From NCBI GenBank assembly GCA_041574955.1, contig JBFGNS010000045.1:1-26677 (forward strand): a stretch of 26,677 bases of DNA. The letters run 5' to 3'. How positions within the stretch are numbered: position 1 is the first letter of the stretch; each line of letters opens with the position of its first letter. Both the position numbers and the translations under genes were made by a program. The notes under the pieces were generated by a model. That model saw only the letters and a list, made by a program, of their open reading frames with translations, was not told where the DNA came from and searched no databases. Shown here piece by piece: positions 8,478 to 17,900 of the stretch. The DNA is from CALZJC01 sp041574955. GTDB lineage: Bacteria; Acidobacteriota; Thermoanaerobaculia; Multivoradales; JAHEKO01.

Positions 8478-8632
8478 CGCGGGGGAAGAGGTCCCAGGGT
8501 AGCTCTCGGCCAGCGCAGCGCAACGTCGACGGGAGTCCGACGCCGATAGCGCGCGCCAGCCGATTGCAGGCGAGCGCATCCAGCGAAGTCCGGCCGCGCG
8601 GGAGCCGGTACCCTGGGACCTCTTCCCCCGCG
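8478..8632. repeat. 155-bp element with 24-bp perfect terminal inverted repeats
   Basis: Bases 8478-8501 and 8609-8632 are exact reverse complements over 24 bp (arm begins CGCGGGGGAAGAGG and ends CAGGGTA). Imperfect pairing continues outward to about 8471/8639. The 107-bp interior contains a small CGTCG/CGACG hairpin (8524-8528 and 8538-8542) but no open frame of note. The structure fits a non-autonomous MITE- or BIME-like repeat, or a long stem-loop in the transcript downstream of mnmA. There is no transposase and no obvious target-site duplication. Confidence 0.75.
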
Positions 8633-8672
8633 ACTCCGAGCCGGCCGGGCCTGTGGTGAGGACCCCTACCGC

Positions 8673-8678
8673 TACACT
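8673..8678 (+). promoter_or_regulatory. Candidate -10 box of rsmI
   Basis: GC followed by TACACT (TAnnnT type) ends 6 bp before ATG 8685. No Shine-Dalgarno sequence fits between them. Start of transcription at the ATG, and so a leaderless mRNA, is the simplest reading. Confidence 0.45.
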
Positions 8679-8684
8679 GGCCCC

Positions 8685-9392
8685 ATGGCTGGCCGGCTGA
8701 TCCTGATCTCGACGCCGATCGGCAACCTCGACGACCTGTCGCCGCGCGCGCGGCACGGCCTCGAGGAGGCCGACGTGGTGCTGTGCGAGGACACCCGCCG
8801 CACCGGCCGGCTGCTGGCCGCCCTCGGCCTCGACAAGCGGCTGCTGTCGCTCCACGAGCACAACGAGCGCCAGCGGCTGGCCGGCGTGCTCGATCTGCTC
8901 GAGCAGGGCGGCGTGGTGGCGCTGGCCTCCGACGCCGGCACGCCGCTGATCTCGGATCCGGGTTACCTGGTGGTGCGCGCCGCGGTCGCCGCCGGCGTTC
9001 CGGTCGAGCACCGGCCGGGGCCGTCGGCGATCGTCAGCGCGCTGGTGCTGTCGGGGCTGCCGCCCTACCCGTTCACCTTCGCCGGCTTTCCGCCGCGCAA
9101 GCGCGGCCGGCGCCGCCGGTTCCTGCGGCTGTTCGCCGGGCTCGACCACACGCTGGTGCTGTTCGAGTCGCCGCACCGCCTGCTGTCGAGCCTCGACGAC
9201 GCGCTGGCGGAGCTGGGCAACCGGCCGGCGGCGGTGACCCGCGAGCTGACCAAGCTGCACGAGGAGGTGCTGCACGGCAGCCTGGCCGAGCTGCGCGCCG
9301 CTCTGGCCGGCCGGCCGGCGCTCAAGGGCGAGTTCACCCTGGTGATCGGCGCCGCCGACGCGCCGCCGGCGCGCGGCGGCGGCGATCGCTAG
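8685..9392 (+). CDS. rsmI: 16S rRNA (cytidine-1402 2'-O) methyltransferase RsmI
   Basis: Uses S-adenosylmethionine to methylate the ribose of C1402 in the decoding centre of 16S rRNA. The 235 residues show the YraL/RsmI signature: TPIGNLDD (10-17), EDTRRTGRLL (35-44), SDAGTPLISDPG (82-93), GPSAIVSAL (112-120), FESPHR, TRELTKLHEE and, at the end, KGEFTLVI. Length is slightly below the usual 280 or so because the C-terminal extension is short (about 15 residues after KGEFTLVIG). The start ATG has no Shine-Dalgarno sequence but sits next to a -10-like box. The next gene begins 41 bp downstream with its own candidate promoter. Confidence 0.95.
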   Translation: MAGRLILISTPIGNLDDLSPRARHGLEEADVVLCEDTRRTGRLLAALGLDKRLLSLHEHNERQRLAGVLDLLEQGGVVALASDAGTPLISDPGYLVVRAAVAAGVPVEHRPGPSAIVSALVLSGLPPYPFTFAGFPPRKRGRRRRFLRLFAGLDHTLVLFESPHRLLSSLDDALAELGNRPAAVTRELTKLHEEVLHGSLAELRAALAGRPALKGEFTLVIGAADAPPARGGGDR

Positions 9393-9415
9393 CGGCCGGC
9401 CGGCAGCCGGGCCTG

Positions 9416-9424
9416 TGCTAGCCT
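9416..9424 (+). promoter_or_regulatory. Candidate extended -10 box of the SurA-N-like gene
   Basis: TGCTAGCCT combines a TGn extension with TAGCCT (TAnnnT) and ends 9 bp before GTG 9434. It would start transcription about 2-3 bases before the start codon. It lies in the 41-bp gap after rsmI. Confidence 0.45.
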
Positions 9425-9433
9425 GACGGCGCC

Positions 9434-10141
9434 GTGAACGCCCGCCTGGTGGCCGCAGTGTGCCTGCTCGCGCTCGCCCCGGCGGCGGCGCGCGGGGCCG
9501 AGGCGGAGGCGGCGGTCGACCGCATCCTGGCGGTGGTCGACGAGGACCCGATCCTGGCGTCCGAGGTCGGGCAGGTGATCGGCCTCGGCCTGGTGCCGCG
9601 CGGCGAGGACGAAGAGGAGGCGGCGTACGAGCGGCGGGTGCTCGACCGGCTGGTCGAGCAGCGGCTGCGCTTCCACGAGATAGACCGTTTCGGCTTCGCC
9701 GAGCTGCCGATCGACGAGGTGGAGCGCCAGTACGCCGGGTTCCGGGACCGGTTCGCCAGCGCCGCCGAGTTCCGCCAGCGGCTCGAGCAGCTCGGGCTCG
9801 ACGAGAACGGGCTCAAGCAGCTGGTCGCGCGCCAGGTGATGGTGGTGACCTACGTCGAGGAGCGGCTGGGCTCGCGCGTCTTCGTGGGGCTCGACGACAT
9901 CCGTGCCTACTACGACGACGTGCTCGAGCAGGAGATGGCGGCGCGCGGCGAGACGGTGCCGCCGCTCGAGGAGGTGCGCGAGCAGATCCGGGCGGTGCTC
10001 AAGCAGGAGCGGCTCAACCGCGAGCTCGAGCGCTGGACCGCCGAGTTGCGCCAGCAGGCCGAGATCGAGGACTACTCGGCCGCCGGCCACGACGCTCCGC
10101 CGCCGATCGCCGCCGGCCGCCGCGACGGCGAGCCGAACTAG
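9434..10141 (+). CDS. Exported SurA N-terminal-domain-like protein, no PPIase domain
   Basis: The 235 residues begin with a signal peptide (about 1-21, ending in ARG-A) and then VDRILAVVDEDPILASEV, which matches the start of SurA-type periplasmic chaperones. Helical, charged segments follow (about 60-210). The parvulin rotamase domain normally inserted in SurA is absent: after YYDDVLEQE the sequence goes directly into the closing helices. A chaperone role for secreted or outer-membrane proteins is inferred from this similarity alone. The start is GTG 9434, chosen because it gives a proper signal peptide; there is no Shine-Dalgarno sequence. It converges on slt with 9 bp between stops, and both TAG codons lie in a CTAGG/CCTAG dyad (10138-10154). 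Proline-rich tail at the C-terminus. Confidence 0.75.
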   Translation: MNARLVAAVCLLALAPAAARGAEAEAAVDRILAVVDEDPILASEVGQVIGLGLVPRGEDEEEAAYERRVLDRLVEQRLRFHEIDRFGFAELPIDEVERQYAGFRDRFASAAEFRQRLEQLGLDENGLKQLVARQVMVVTYVEERLGSRVFVGLDDIRAYYDDVLEQEMAARGETVPPLEEVREQIRAVLKQERLNRELERWTAELRQQAEIEDYSAAGHDAPPPIAAGRRDGEPN

Positions 10142-10150
10142 GGCGCGGTC

Positions 10151-12397
10151 CTAGGGTCCGGCCGCGCCGTACAGCTCGGTGTACTGCGCGCGGCTGGCCA
10201 GCACCTTGGCCAGGTAGCCGCGGGTCTGCGGGAAGCCGACCTTGGTGAAGAACTCGGCCGGGTCGTCGCTGTAGCAGTAGCTGCGCCACAGCTGGGCCTG
10301 CGGCTCACCGGCGTTGTAGGCGGCGACCATCAGCTCTTCGCGGCCGTCGAACAGCTCGGCCAGCTCGGCCAGGTAGGCTGCGCCGAGGGCGATCGACAGC
10401 TCGGGGCGGTGGAGGTCCTCGGCGCGCAGATCGGGAAGCTCGACCGTGGCGGCCAGCCGGCGGGCCGTGGGCAGGGTGAACTGGGTCAGCCCGCGCGCCG
10501 CGGCGCCCGAGATCGCCTCGGGGTCGAAGCGGCTCTCCTCGCGCACGATCGCCGCCAGCAGGTACGGGTCGACGTCGCGGCGGTCGGCCTCGCGGGTGAT
10601 CTGGGAGCGGTACGGGAACGGGTGGAGCAGCCGCCTGAGGCCGCTGGGCAGCAGGCCGATCGCGGTGGGATCGGGCAGGCGCCGGGCGACGATCTCGGCG
10701 ACGTACAGCGAGTCTCGCACCCGCCCGCTGGCGGCGAGCAGCCGGCTGCCGGTGTAGGCCAGCGAGACGTCGGAGACCGGAAAGTGCTTGAGCACCACCG
10801 GCGAGCCGAGCTGCCAGATTCCCAGCGCCAGCAGCAGCTCCTCGGGCTGGTTCAGCCGCGCCCGCCACAGCGGCCAGTCGCCGGGCGGCACCAGCCGCGC
10901 CTCCAGAAAGCCGCGAAACCTCGGGTCGCGCTCGAAGCGCGCCTCGAGCGCGCGCCGCGCAGCCGCTCCGGCCGGGTCTCCGTCGCCGAGCGCCAGCCAG
11001 GCCTCGAGCAGCAGCCGCGGGTCGGGCGAGGTAGCCTGCCGGCGAGCGCGGGCGCCGGCCTCGGCGGCCAGCTCCTCGCGCTCGAGCCACAGGCCCGCCT
11101 GACGGGCCAGCGGGTGGAAGGGGTCGGCGCGGAGGGCGTGCAGGAAATGTGCGACGGCGTGCTCGGTCTCCCCACGCCGGTGGCTCAGCCGCCCCCGCCA
11201 GAAGGCGACCTCGACCCGTGGCGTGCGGCTGTGCCGCGCCGCCTCGTCGAGCCAGGCGGCGGCGCGGTCGGTCTGGCCGCGGACGATGTCGGAGGCGGCC
11301 ATGAACAGCGCGGCGCGCGCCGTCATGCCGCGCCACGAGCGGTTGGCTGCGAGCACGCGGTAGGCCTCGAGCGCCGGCGTCTCGGCGCCGCTGCGCCATT
11401 CGATGCGCAGGGTCGAGACCAGCGCGGCGGGTGCCCAGCGGCCGTCGGGGTCGGCGAGGTAGGCCTGCCGGTAGCTTGCCGAAGCCAGGCTCCAGCTGCC
11501 GGCCAGCTCGCGCGAGCGGCCCTGCTGGTAGAGGGCCCGCGCCACCTTCTCGGCGGGATTGGAGAGGCCGGCGATGGCGCCGAACGCCTCGGCGGCGGCT
11601 TCGTAGTCGCCCAGCCAGAAGCGGTTACGCGCCAGCGCGTAGCGCGCCTCGTCGAGCAGGGTGGTGGCGGCCTGCTCGGCCTCGGACAGGCGCGCCAGCG
11701 CCTCGCTCAGCAGACGGCTCGAGCGGTCGAAGTCGCGGTGCTGGTGCAGGGTGAGGCCGACCCGCAGGCCGAGCAGCGGCTGCGGCGCCGGCTCGGCGCC
11801 CAGCAGCCTGGCCGCCGCCTCCCAGGCGGCGTCGTCCTCGGCGTCTGCCTGCAGCACTCCGGCCAGCACGGCCCGCGCGGTGGTGGTGTCGCCGCCGGCG
11901 GCCGCGCAGTCGGCGGCCGCCAGCTCCAGCCGGCGGCTCTGCGGCCGCGGCAGCTGCCAGCTGCGCCGGCCTGCCAGCAGGCGGCAGTCGCCGCCGCGGT
12001 CGATGGTCTGCACCAGCAGGTCGGTCGCCGGGGCGATCAGGGGCTGCGGCGTGTCGCCCGCCAGCAAGGTGGCCAGCAGGCCGGCCGCGACCTCGGGGTG
12101 CCCCTCGCGGTCCTGACTCTGGGCGAGCCGGAAGCGGCTGTACGGCGCGAGCTGCGGCGTGGCGCCGAGCGCCTCGGCGAACGCCTCGCCCGCCTGGCGC
12201 TGCCGCCCGGCCGCCGCCAGCAGCTCGCCGCGCAGGAAGTGCAGGCCGAGGGGCGCCGCCAGCTCGGGTCGCTCGGCGATCAGCTGCTCGACGCGGCCGA
12301 GGGCGGCGTCCCAGCGACGCTCGAGCTGCAGCTCCACCAGCTCGACGCGCGGGTCGGGCGCGGCGGTGGTAGCCAGCAGCAGGAGAGCGGCGATCAT
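10151..12397 (-). CDS. Soluble lytic murein transglycosylase, Slt70-like
   Basis: Cleaves the MurNAc-GlcNAc bond of peptidoglycan non-hydrolytically, in the periplasm. The 748 residues consist of a short hydrophobic export segment (about 1-14), a long all-helical TPR-like superhelix (about 20-580), and a C-terminal SLT domain. The SLT domain shows the catalytic glutamate in REESRFDP (E621), then GAAARGLTQF and VAAYNAGE. It ends with the typical FTKVGFPQTRGYLAKVLA. Start ATG 12397 overlaps the stop of the HIT gene as ATGA, so translation is likely coupled. The signal segment lacks basic residues, which is unusual, but no better in-frame start exists upstream. Fits the operon theme, since MurA makes the precursor of the wall that this enzyme trims. 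Confidence 0.92.
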   Translation of the reverse strand: MIAALLLLATTAAPDPRVELVELQLERRWDAALGRVEQLIAERPELAAPLGLHFLRGELLAAAGRQRQAGEAFAEALGATPQLAPYSRFRLAQSQDREGHPEVAAGLLATLLAGDTPQPLIAPATDLLVQTIDRGGDCRLLAGRRSWQLPRPQSRRLELAAADCAAAGGDTTTARAVLAGVLQADAEDDAAWEAAARLLGAEPAPQPLLGLRVGLTLHQHRDFDRSSRLLSEALARLSEAEQAATTLLDEARYALARNRFWLGDYEAAAEAFGAIAGLSNPAEKVARALYQQGRSRELAGSWSLASASYRQAYLADPDGRWAPAALVSTLRIEWRSGAETPALEAYRVLAANRSWRGMTARAALFMAASDIVRGQTDRAAAWLDEAARHSRTPRVEVAFWRGRLSHRRGETEHAVAHFLHALRADPFHPLARQAGLWLEREELAAEAGARARRQATSPDPRLLLEAWLALGDGDPAGAAARRALEARFERDPRFRGFLEARLVPPGDWPLWRARLNQPEELLLALGIWQLGSPVVLKHFPVSDVSLAYTGSRLLAASGRVRDSLYVAEIVARRLPDPTAIGLLPSGLRRLLHPFPYRSQITREADRRDVDPYLLAAIVREESRFDPEAISGAAARGLTQFTLPTARRLAATVELPDLRAEDLHRPELSIALGAAYLAELAELFDGREELMVAAYNAGEPQAQLWRSYCYSDDPAEFFTKVGFPQTRGYLAKVLASRAQYTELYGAAGP

Positions 12398-12734
12398 CCG
12401 GGCGGCCAGCCGAGCCGACGGCCGCCCAGCAGGTGCAGGTGGAGATGGAACACCGACTGACCGGCCTGCTCGAGGCAGTTGATCACCAGGCGGAAGCCGC
12501 GCTTGTCCAGCCCCTCGCGCCGCGCGATCTCGATCGCCGCCTGCTGCAGGCGGCCGAGCAGCTGGCGATCGTCGGGTCCGGTGTCGAGCAGGGTCGCGAC
12601 GTGCCGCCGCGGGATCACCAGGATGTGGACCGGCGCCTGCGGCGCAACGTCGCGAAACGCCACCACCTCGTCGTCTTCGTACACCAGGTCGGCCGGTATC
12701 TCGCCCTGGACGATGCGGCAGAAGATGCAGTCGC

Positions 12735-12738
<4 letters not shown>
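12394..12738 (-). CDS. HIT family (HINT-like) nucleotide-binding hydrolase
   Basis: The 114 residues match small histidine-triad proteins of the HINT group, which hydrolyse nucleoside phosphoramidates and AMP-lysine-type adducts. The N-terminus CIFCRIVQGEIP carries the usual C-x-x-C (C4, C7). HILVIPRRH (38-46) precedes the dimer helices. The catalytic triad is HLHLH (H98, H100, H102), followed by LGGRRLGWPPG, the standard HINT ending. ATG 12738 overlaps the murA stop, and the HIT stop overlaps the slt start, both as ATGA. A housekeeping role is likely; the substrate in this organism cannot be read from the sequence. Confidence 0.95.
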
Positions 12739-14000
<1,262 letters not shown>

Positions 14001-14050
14001 GTCGGCGAGATGCGGGCGGCGCGTGGGGGCCGGCGGCGCGCGCCGGTGGC

Positions 14051-14902
14051 CTAGCGCCGCCTTCCTACCACAACTCGGGGGATGCCGGCGTAGTCGGCCA
14101 CCACCCGCTCGAGACGGAAAGGCGAGCCGGCCGCCAGCCGTTCGACCGCCGGCTGCTGGCCGGCGCCGATCTCGAACAGGAGCGGCGTGGCAGGCGACAG
14201 CGGCGCCAGCTCGTCGAGCAGGCGGGCGATCACCGCCAACCCTCCGCCCGGGGCGAACAGCGCCGCGGCCGGCTCGTGGCCGGTGATCTCGGGCGACAGC
14301 ACCGGCCGCTCGTCGGCACCGATGTACGGCGGGTTGGAGACCACCAGGTCGAAGCCACCGGCGTCGAGCGCCGTCGCCAGGTCGGCCGCCACCAGCCGCA
14401 CGCGGCTCCCGGCGCCGTGCCGGCGGGCGTTGCGGGCCGCCACCGCCAGGGCGCCGGGCGTCAGATCGGTGGCCACCAGACGGGCCGCCGGCAGCTCGCA
14501 GGCCAGGGTGACGGCGAGGCAGCCCGAGCCGGTGCCGAGGTCGAGGATGCGCGGTGCCGGCGGCAGCTCCAGCGCGAGCGCCGCTTCGACCAGGTGCTCG
14601 CTCTCCGGCCGCGGGATCAACACCCGCCGGTCGACCGTGAACGGGCGGCCGTAGAACTCGCGCTCGCCCACCAGGTAGGCCACCGGCTCGCCGGCGGCGC
14701 GGCGCTCGACCAGGTCGCGGAAGCGCGCTGCCTCTGCCGGGGTGACCGCCGCCTCGGGCCGCGCCAGCAGCTGCGCCTCGCTGCGCCCCAGCACCCGCGC
14801 CAGCAGCAGCAGCGCCTCGCGGCGCGGCGGCCGGTGGGGCGCCGCCGCCAGCCGCAAGCGCGCTTCGACCTGCAGGCGGTCGACGGTGTCGGCGTCGCTC
14901 AA
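14051..14902 (-). CDS. prmC: Peptide chain release factor N5-glutamine methyltransferase PrmC
   Basis: Methylates the glutamine of the GGQ motif in release factors 1 and 2, using S-adenosylmethionine. The 283 residues show an N-terminal helical domain (about 1-75), the GEREFYGRPF and LIPRPESE blocks (79-102), methyltransferase motif I DLGTGSGCLA (121-130) and the substrate-binding NPPY (190-193). The start is set at TTG 14902, ten bases after the stop of the upstream gene. No ATG or GTG start fits the conserved N-terminal domain, so TTG is the best choice but not certain. Its substrate RF1 is encoded by prfA of the same cluster, one gene upstream. Confidence 0.95.
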   Translation of the reverse strand: MSDADTVDRLQVEARLRLAAAPHRPPRREALLLLARVLGRSEAQLLARPEAAVTPAEAARFRDLVERRAAGEPVAYLVGEREFYGRPFTVDRRVLIPRPESEHLVEAALALELPPAPRILDLGTGSGCLAVTLACELPAARLVATDLTPGALAVAARNARRHGAGSRVRLVAADLATALDAGGFDLVVSNPPYIGADERPVLSPEITGHEPAAALFAPGGGLAVIARLLDELAPLSPATPLLFEIGAGQQPAVERLAAGSPFRLERVVADYAGIPRVVVGRRR

Positions 14903-14912
14903 CGGCGTCCGC

Positions 14913-17900
14913 TCAGAGATCGAGGCGCGAGCTCTGGCCGGCAGAGACCGCCGCGGTGCCCTGCCACTGGCGGCCGTCTGGCGCCGTCACCAGCACCTTG
15001 AAGCGGCCTGGAGACAGCCCTTCGATCACCACCCTGCCCGACACCAGGTGCCACTCGCTCTGCACCAGCCCGCCCCACGCCATGCCGAGAAACGGCCTGC
15101 CGTCGGGCCCGGTGAGCGTGGCCTTGGCCAGGCTGCGGTCCTCCGCCAGGCCGGCGACGGCCAGCTCGAGCCGGCCGGCGGCGGCCAACCCCACCGCCAC
15201 CGGCGGCCCCGGGGACTCGACCGCCAGGCGCGAGACGGCGGTGGCGGAAGCGGCAACCAGCAGCTCGAAGCGGCCGGCGGGCACCGACGGGATCCGCACA
15301 AGGCCCGAGGAGTCGGCGTTGCGGCTGCCGAAGGTCAAGGTGGAGCCGCCGGCGTCGAGCACGGCGAACTGGATCTCGGCGGGAGGTGTGCCGGCGGGGC
15401 CGACGACCACCAGCTGCACCCCCTGGCTGGGCTCGAGCGCCACCTCCAGGCCCGCGATCTCCTGGCCGGGCAGCAGCGAGACGGGCAGCTGCGCCGGGGC
15501 GTAGCCGTCCTTGACCACGCGCAGGCTGTGCTCGCCGGCGGCGGCGCGCGAGATGACGAACTGTCCCTGGCTGTCCGTACCGCGGCCGAAGTCGAGCCCG
15601 GCGAACCGCAGCGGCGAGCTGTCGTCGCCGGCCGGCACCAGGCCGACGCTGGCGCCGGCCAGCGGACTGCCGTCACCGGCGTCGAAGACCCGGCCGCTGA
15701 TCCGGCCGGTGTCGAGCTCGATCACAACGTCCCGGTCGGCGTCGAGCTGCACTTCCTCCTGGTGCTGCAGTCCGCTGCCGATGTCGCGGACCGTGAGCTG
15801 CAGCCGCCCGGGCTCGAGCCCTTCGAGGCGGAACCGGCCCTGGTGATCGGTCTGGCTGCCGGCATGGGTCAGCACGTCGGTTCCGGAGACCATGACGATC
15901 AGCCCGCTGAGCGGCTCGCCGGCGCTCAGCAGCTGTCCGCTCAGGGTCAGACCGGCGCCGAACTCCAGGTCGACCCGTGCCTCCGTCGCGCCCTCGTCGA
16001 TCTGGACGCTGGCAGTGGCCTGCCGGGTATCCACCATCGCCTGGATCTGCCATTGCCCCGGTCCCACGTCGCGGATCTCGTAGTCGCCATCGTGACCGAC
16101 CCGGCCGATAGCGATGTCGCGGTTCATGGTGGCCGCCATCAGCTCGACGCGCGCCAGCTCGCCGGCTTCGAGGCCCAGGATGCGGCCGCGGATCACGCTG
16201 CCGCTCTGTAGCCGGATCTCGATGCCCGACAGCGAACCGCCGGCGATCCGCAACGGCTCGCTGCTGGAGTGGGAGGCGTAGCCGGGGTGGCCGGCGCGCA
16301 GGAAGTAGTCGCCCTCGGCGACATCGGTGAAGCTGAAGCTGCCGTCCTCGCCGGCCACCGTCTCGCTGCCGCGCCAGGAGCGCGAGCTGGCGTGCAGCGA
16401 CACCCGGGCACCGGCGAGCGGAGTCGCGGTCTGGTCGGCGACCCGCCCGCTGATCTCGAAGCCGCCGCCGAACCTCAGGTCGAGGCGGTTGACGCCCGGC
16501 AGGACATCGATCTCGCGCGTCACGCGCCGCTGCTCGTCGTCGGTCGCGAGGATCGTCCGCAACCCCGGCTCGACCCCTTCCAGCGCGTAGCGGCCGTCGC
16601 CGCCGGCGACCGTCATCGCCGGCCGGGAGACCATCATCATCCGCGGCCTCTCCTCGACGCGAACCATGACGCCGTCGGCAGGCAGACCGTCGGCGTCCGA
16701 CACCTGGCCGGTCACCGTTGCACCGCGGCGCAGCACCAGGCGCAGATCCTCGAGCCCGCCGCCGGGAACGAGATCCACCAGGCGATCCTCGGCGCGCAGC
16801 CATCCCTGCGCCGAGGCGCTGACTCGGACCTTGCCGGGCGGAACCGAGCCCAGCTCGAAGCGCCCCGCTTCGTCGGTTCTGTCGTGAGCCATCGACTGGT
16901 CGCTGAAGTAGACCGCCCCGGCGCCCGAGACACTCCCCACTTCGACCATCGCCGACACCTGCGCGCTCGCCACCGGCGAGCCGTCGGGTCCGACCACCTC
17001 CCCGGTGATGGTCGCCACCTGCTCGAGGACGATCCGCACCTCCTCGGGGTTCGGAGCCGGGACGCCGGACGCCGCCGCGGACGCGTAGCCCTCGAGCGAG
17101 GCCTGGATGTCGACGCGCTCGCCGCGCTGGCGGTCGGCCAGGCGGAAGCTGCCGTCGGCGGCGGTGACCGCGGCCGGCGGCGCCGCCGATCCGTAGCCGC
17201 GTCCCATGGTGAAGCCCGACTGACGGGCCACGACGCGCAGCTCGGCGCCACCGAGGCCTCGCCCGTCGGCGTCCACCACCGCGCCGCGGATCTCCACTCC
17301 CCGCTCGAGCGTCAAAGTGCCGAGGGCGGTGCCGCTGTCGCCGACCTCGATGCCGGGCATCACCAGCGGGGCGAACCCCGGCGCCTTCACCGTCAGACGG
17401 TAGGAGGCCTCGGCGAGGTTGGCGAAAGTGAAGCTGCCGTCGGCGGCGGTGGATCCGGCGAGAGGCGGGGCTGCGGCCGCCTCGGCGGCCATCATGGCCC
17501 ACGGCGTCGAACCCTGCGGCTCGCGCTCGAGCGACAGCTCGGCGCCGGCTGCCGGCTCGCCGTCGCCTAGCACCACCCCCGACAGGCCGACCCCCCCGCT
17601 CAACTCCAGCTCGACGCCGCGGCGCGTCTCGCGCGGTGCCAGCGCCGGCTGGTCGAGCCGGGCAGGGGCGAAGCCATCGCGGGTGGCGACCAGCGTCAGG
17701 GGGGTGTCGGGAACCAGCCCGCCCAACCGGAACCGGCCGGTGTCGTCCGTGACGGCCTCCTCCCGCTGGCGGTAGGCGAGGCGCATCGCGGCGCGGTCGA
17801 CGGGGCTGACATGCGCCGCGACGGTGGCGCCTGCCACCGGCTCGCCGGCGGAGTCGACGACCCGGCCGGCGACCGCCGCCGACGGCTCGAGAGCCAGCAC

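Larger units (their letters stand above)
8352..8684. other. Gene-free interval between mnmA and rsmI
   Basis: This 333-bp interval has no convincing coding frame. It contains, in order, a segment with the core TCCCTCGCTGGCGCTCGGGA (8408-8427), a 12-bp perfect palindrome (8438-8449), a 155-bp element with 24-bp terminal inverted repeats (8478-8632), and the -10 box of rsmI (8673-8678). Short open frames here read into the inverted repeats on both strands and look accidental. Confidence 0.8.

Noticed and set aside
8426..8659. Short open frame in the mnmA-rsmI interval
   Set aside because: It reads through both arms of the inverted repeat; the opposite strand gives nearly the same peptide pieces, which is expected from a palindrome and not from a gene.
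10138..10154. CTAGG/CCTAG dyad at the convergent stops of the SurA-N-like gene and slt
   Set aside because: Five-base arms arise simply because both stops are TAG in facing orientation; too small to call a terminator.
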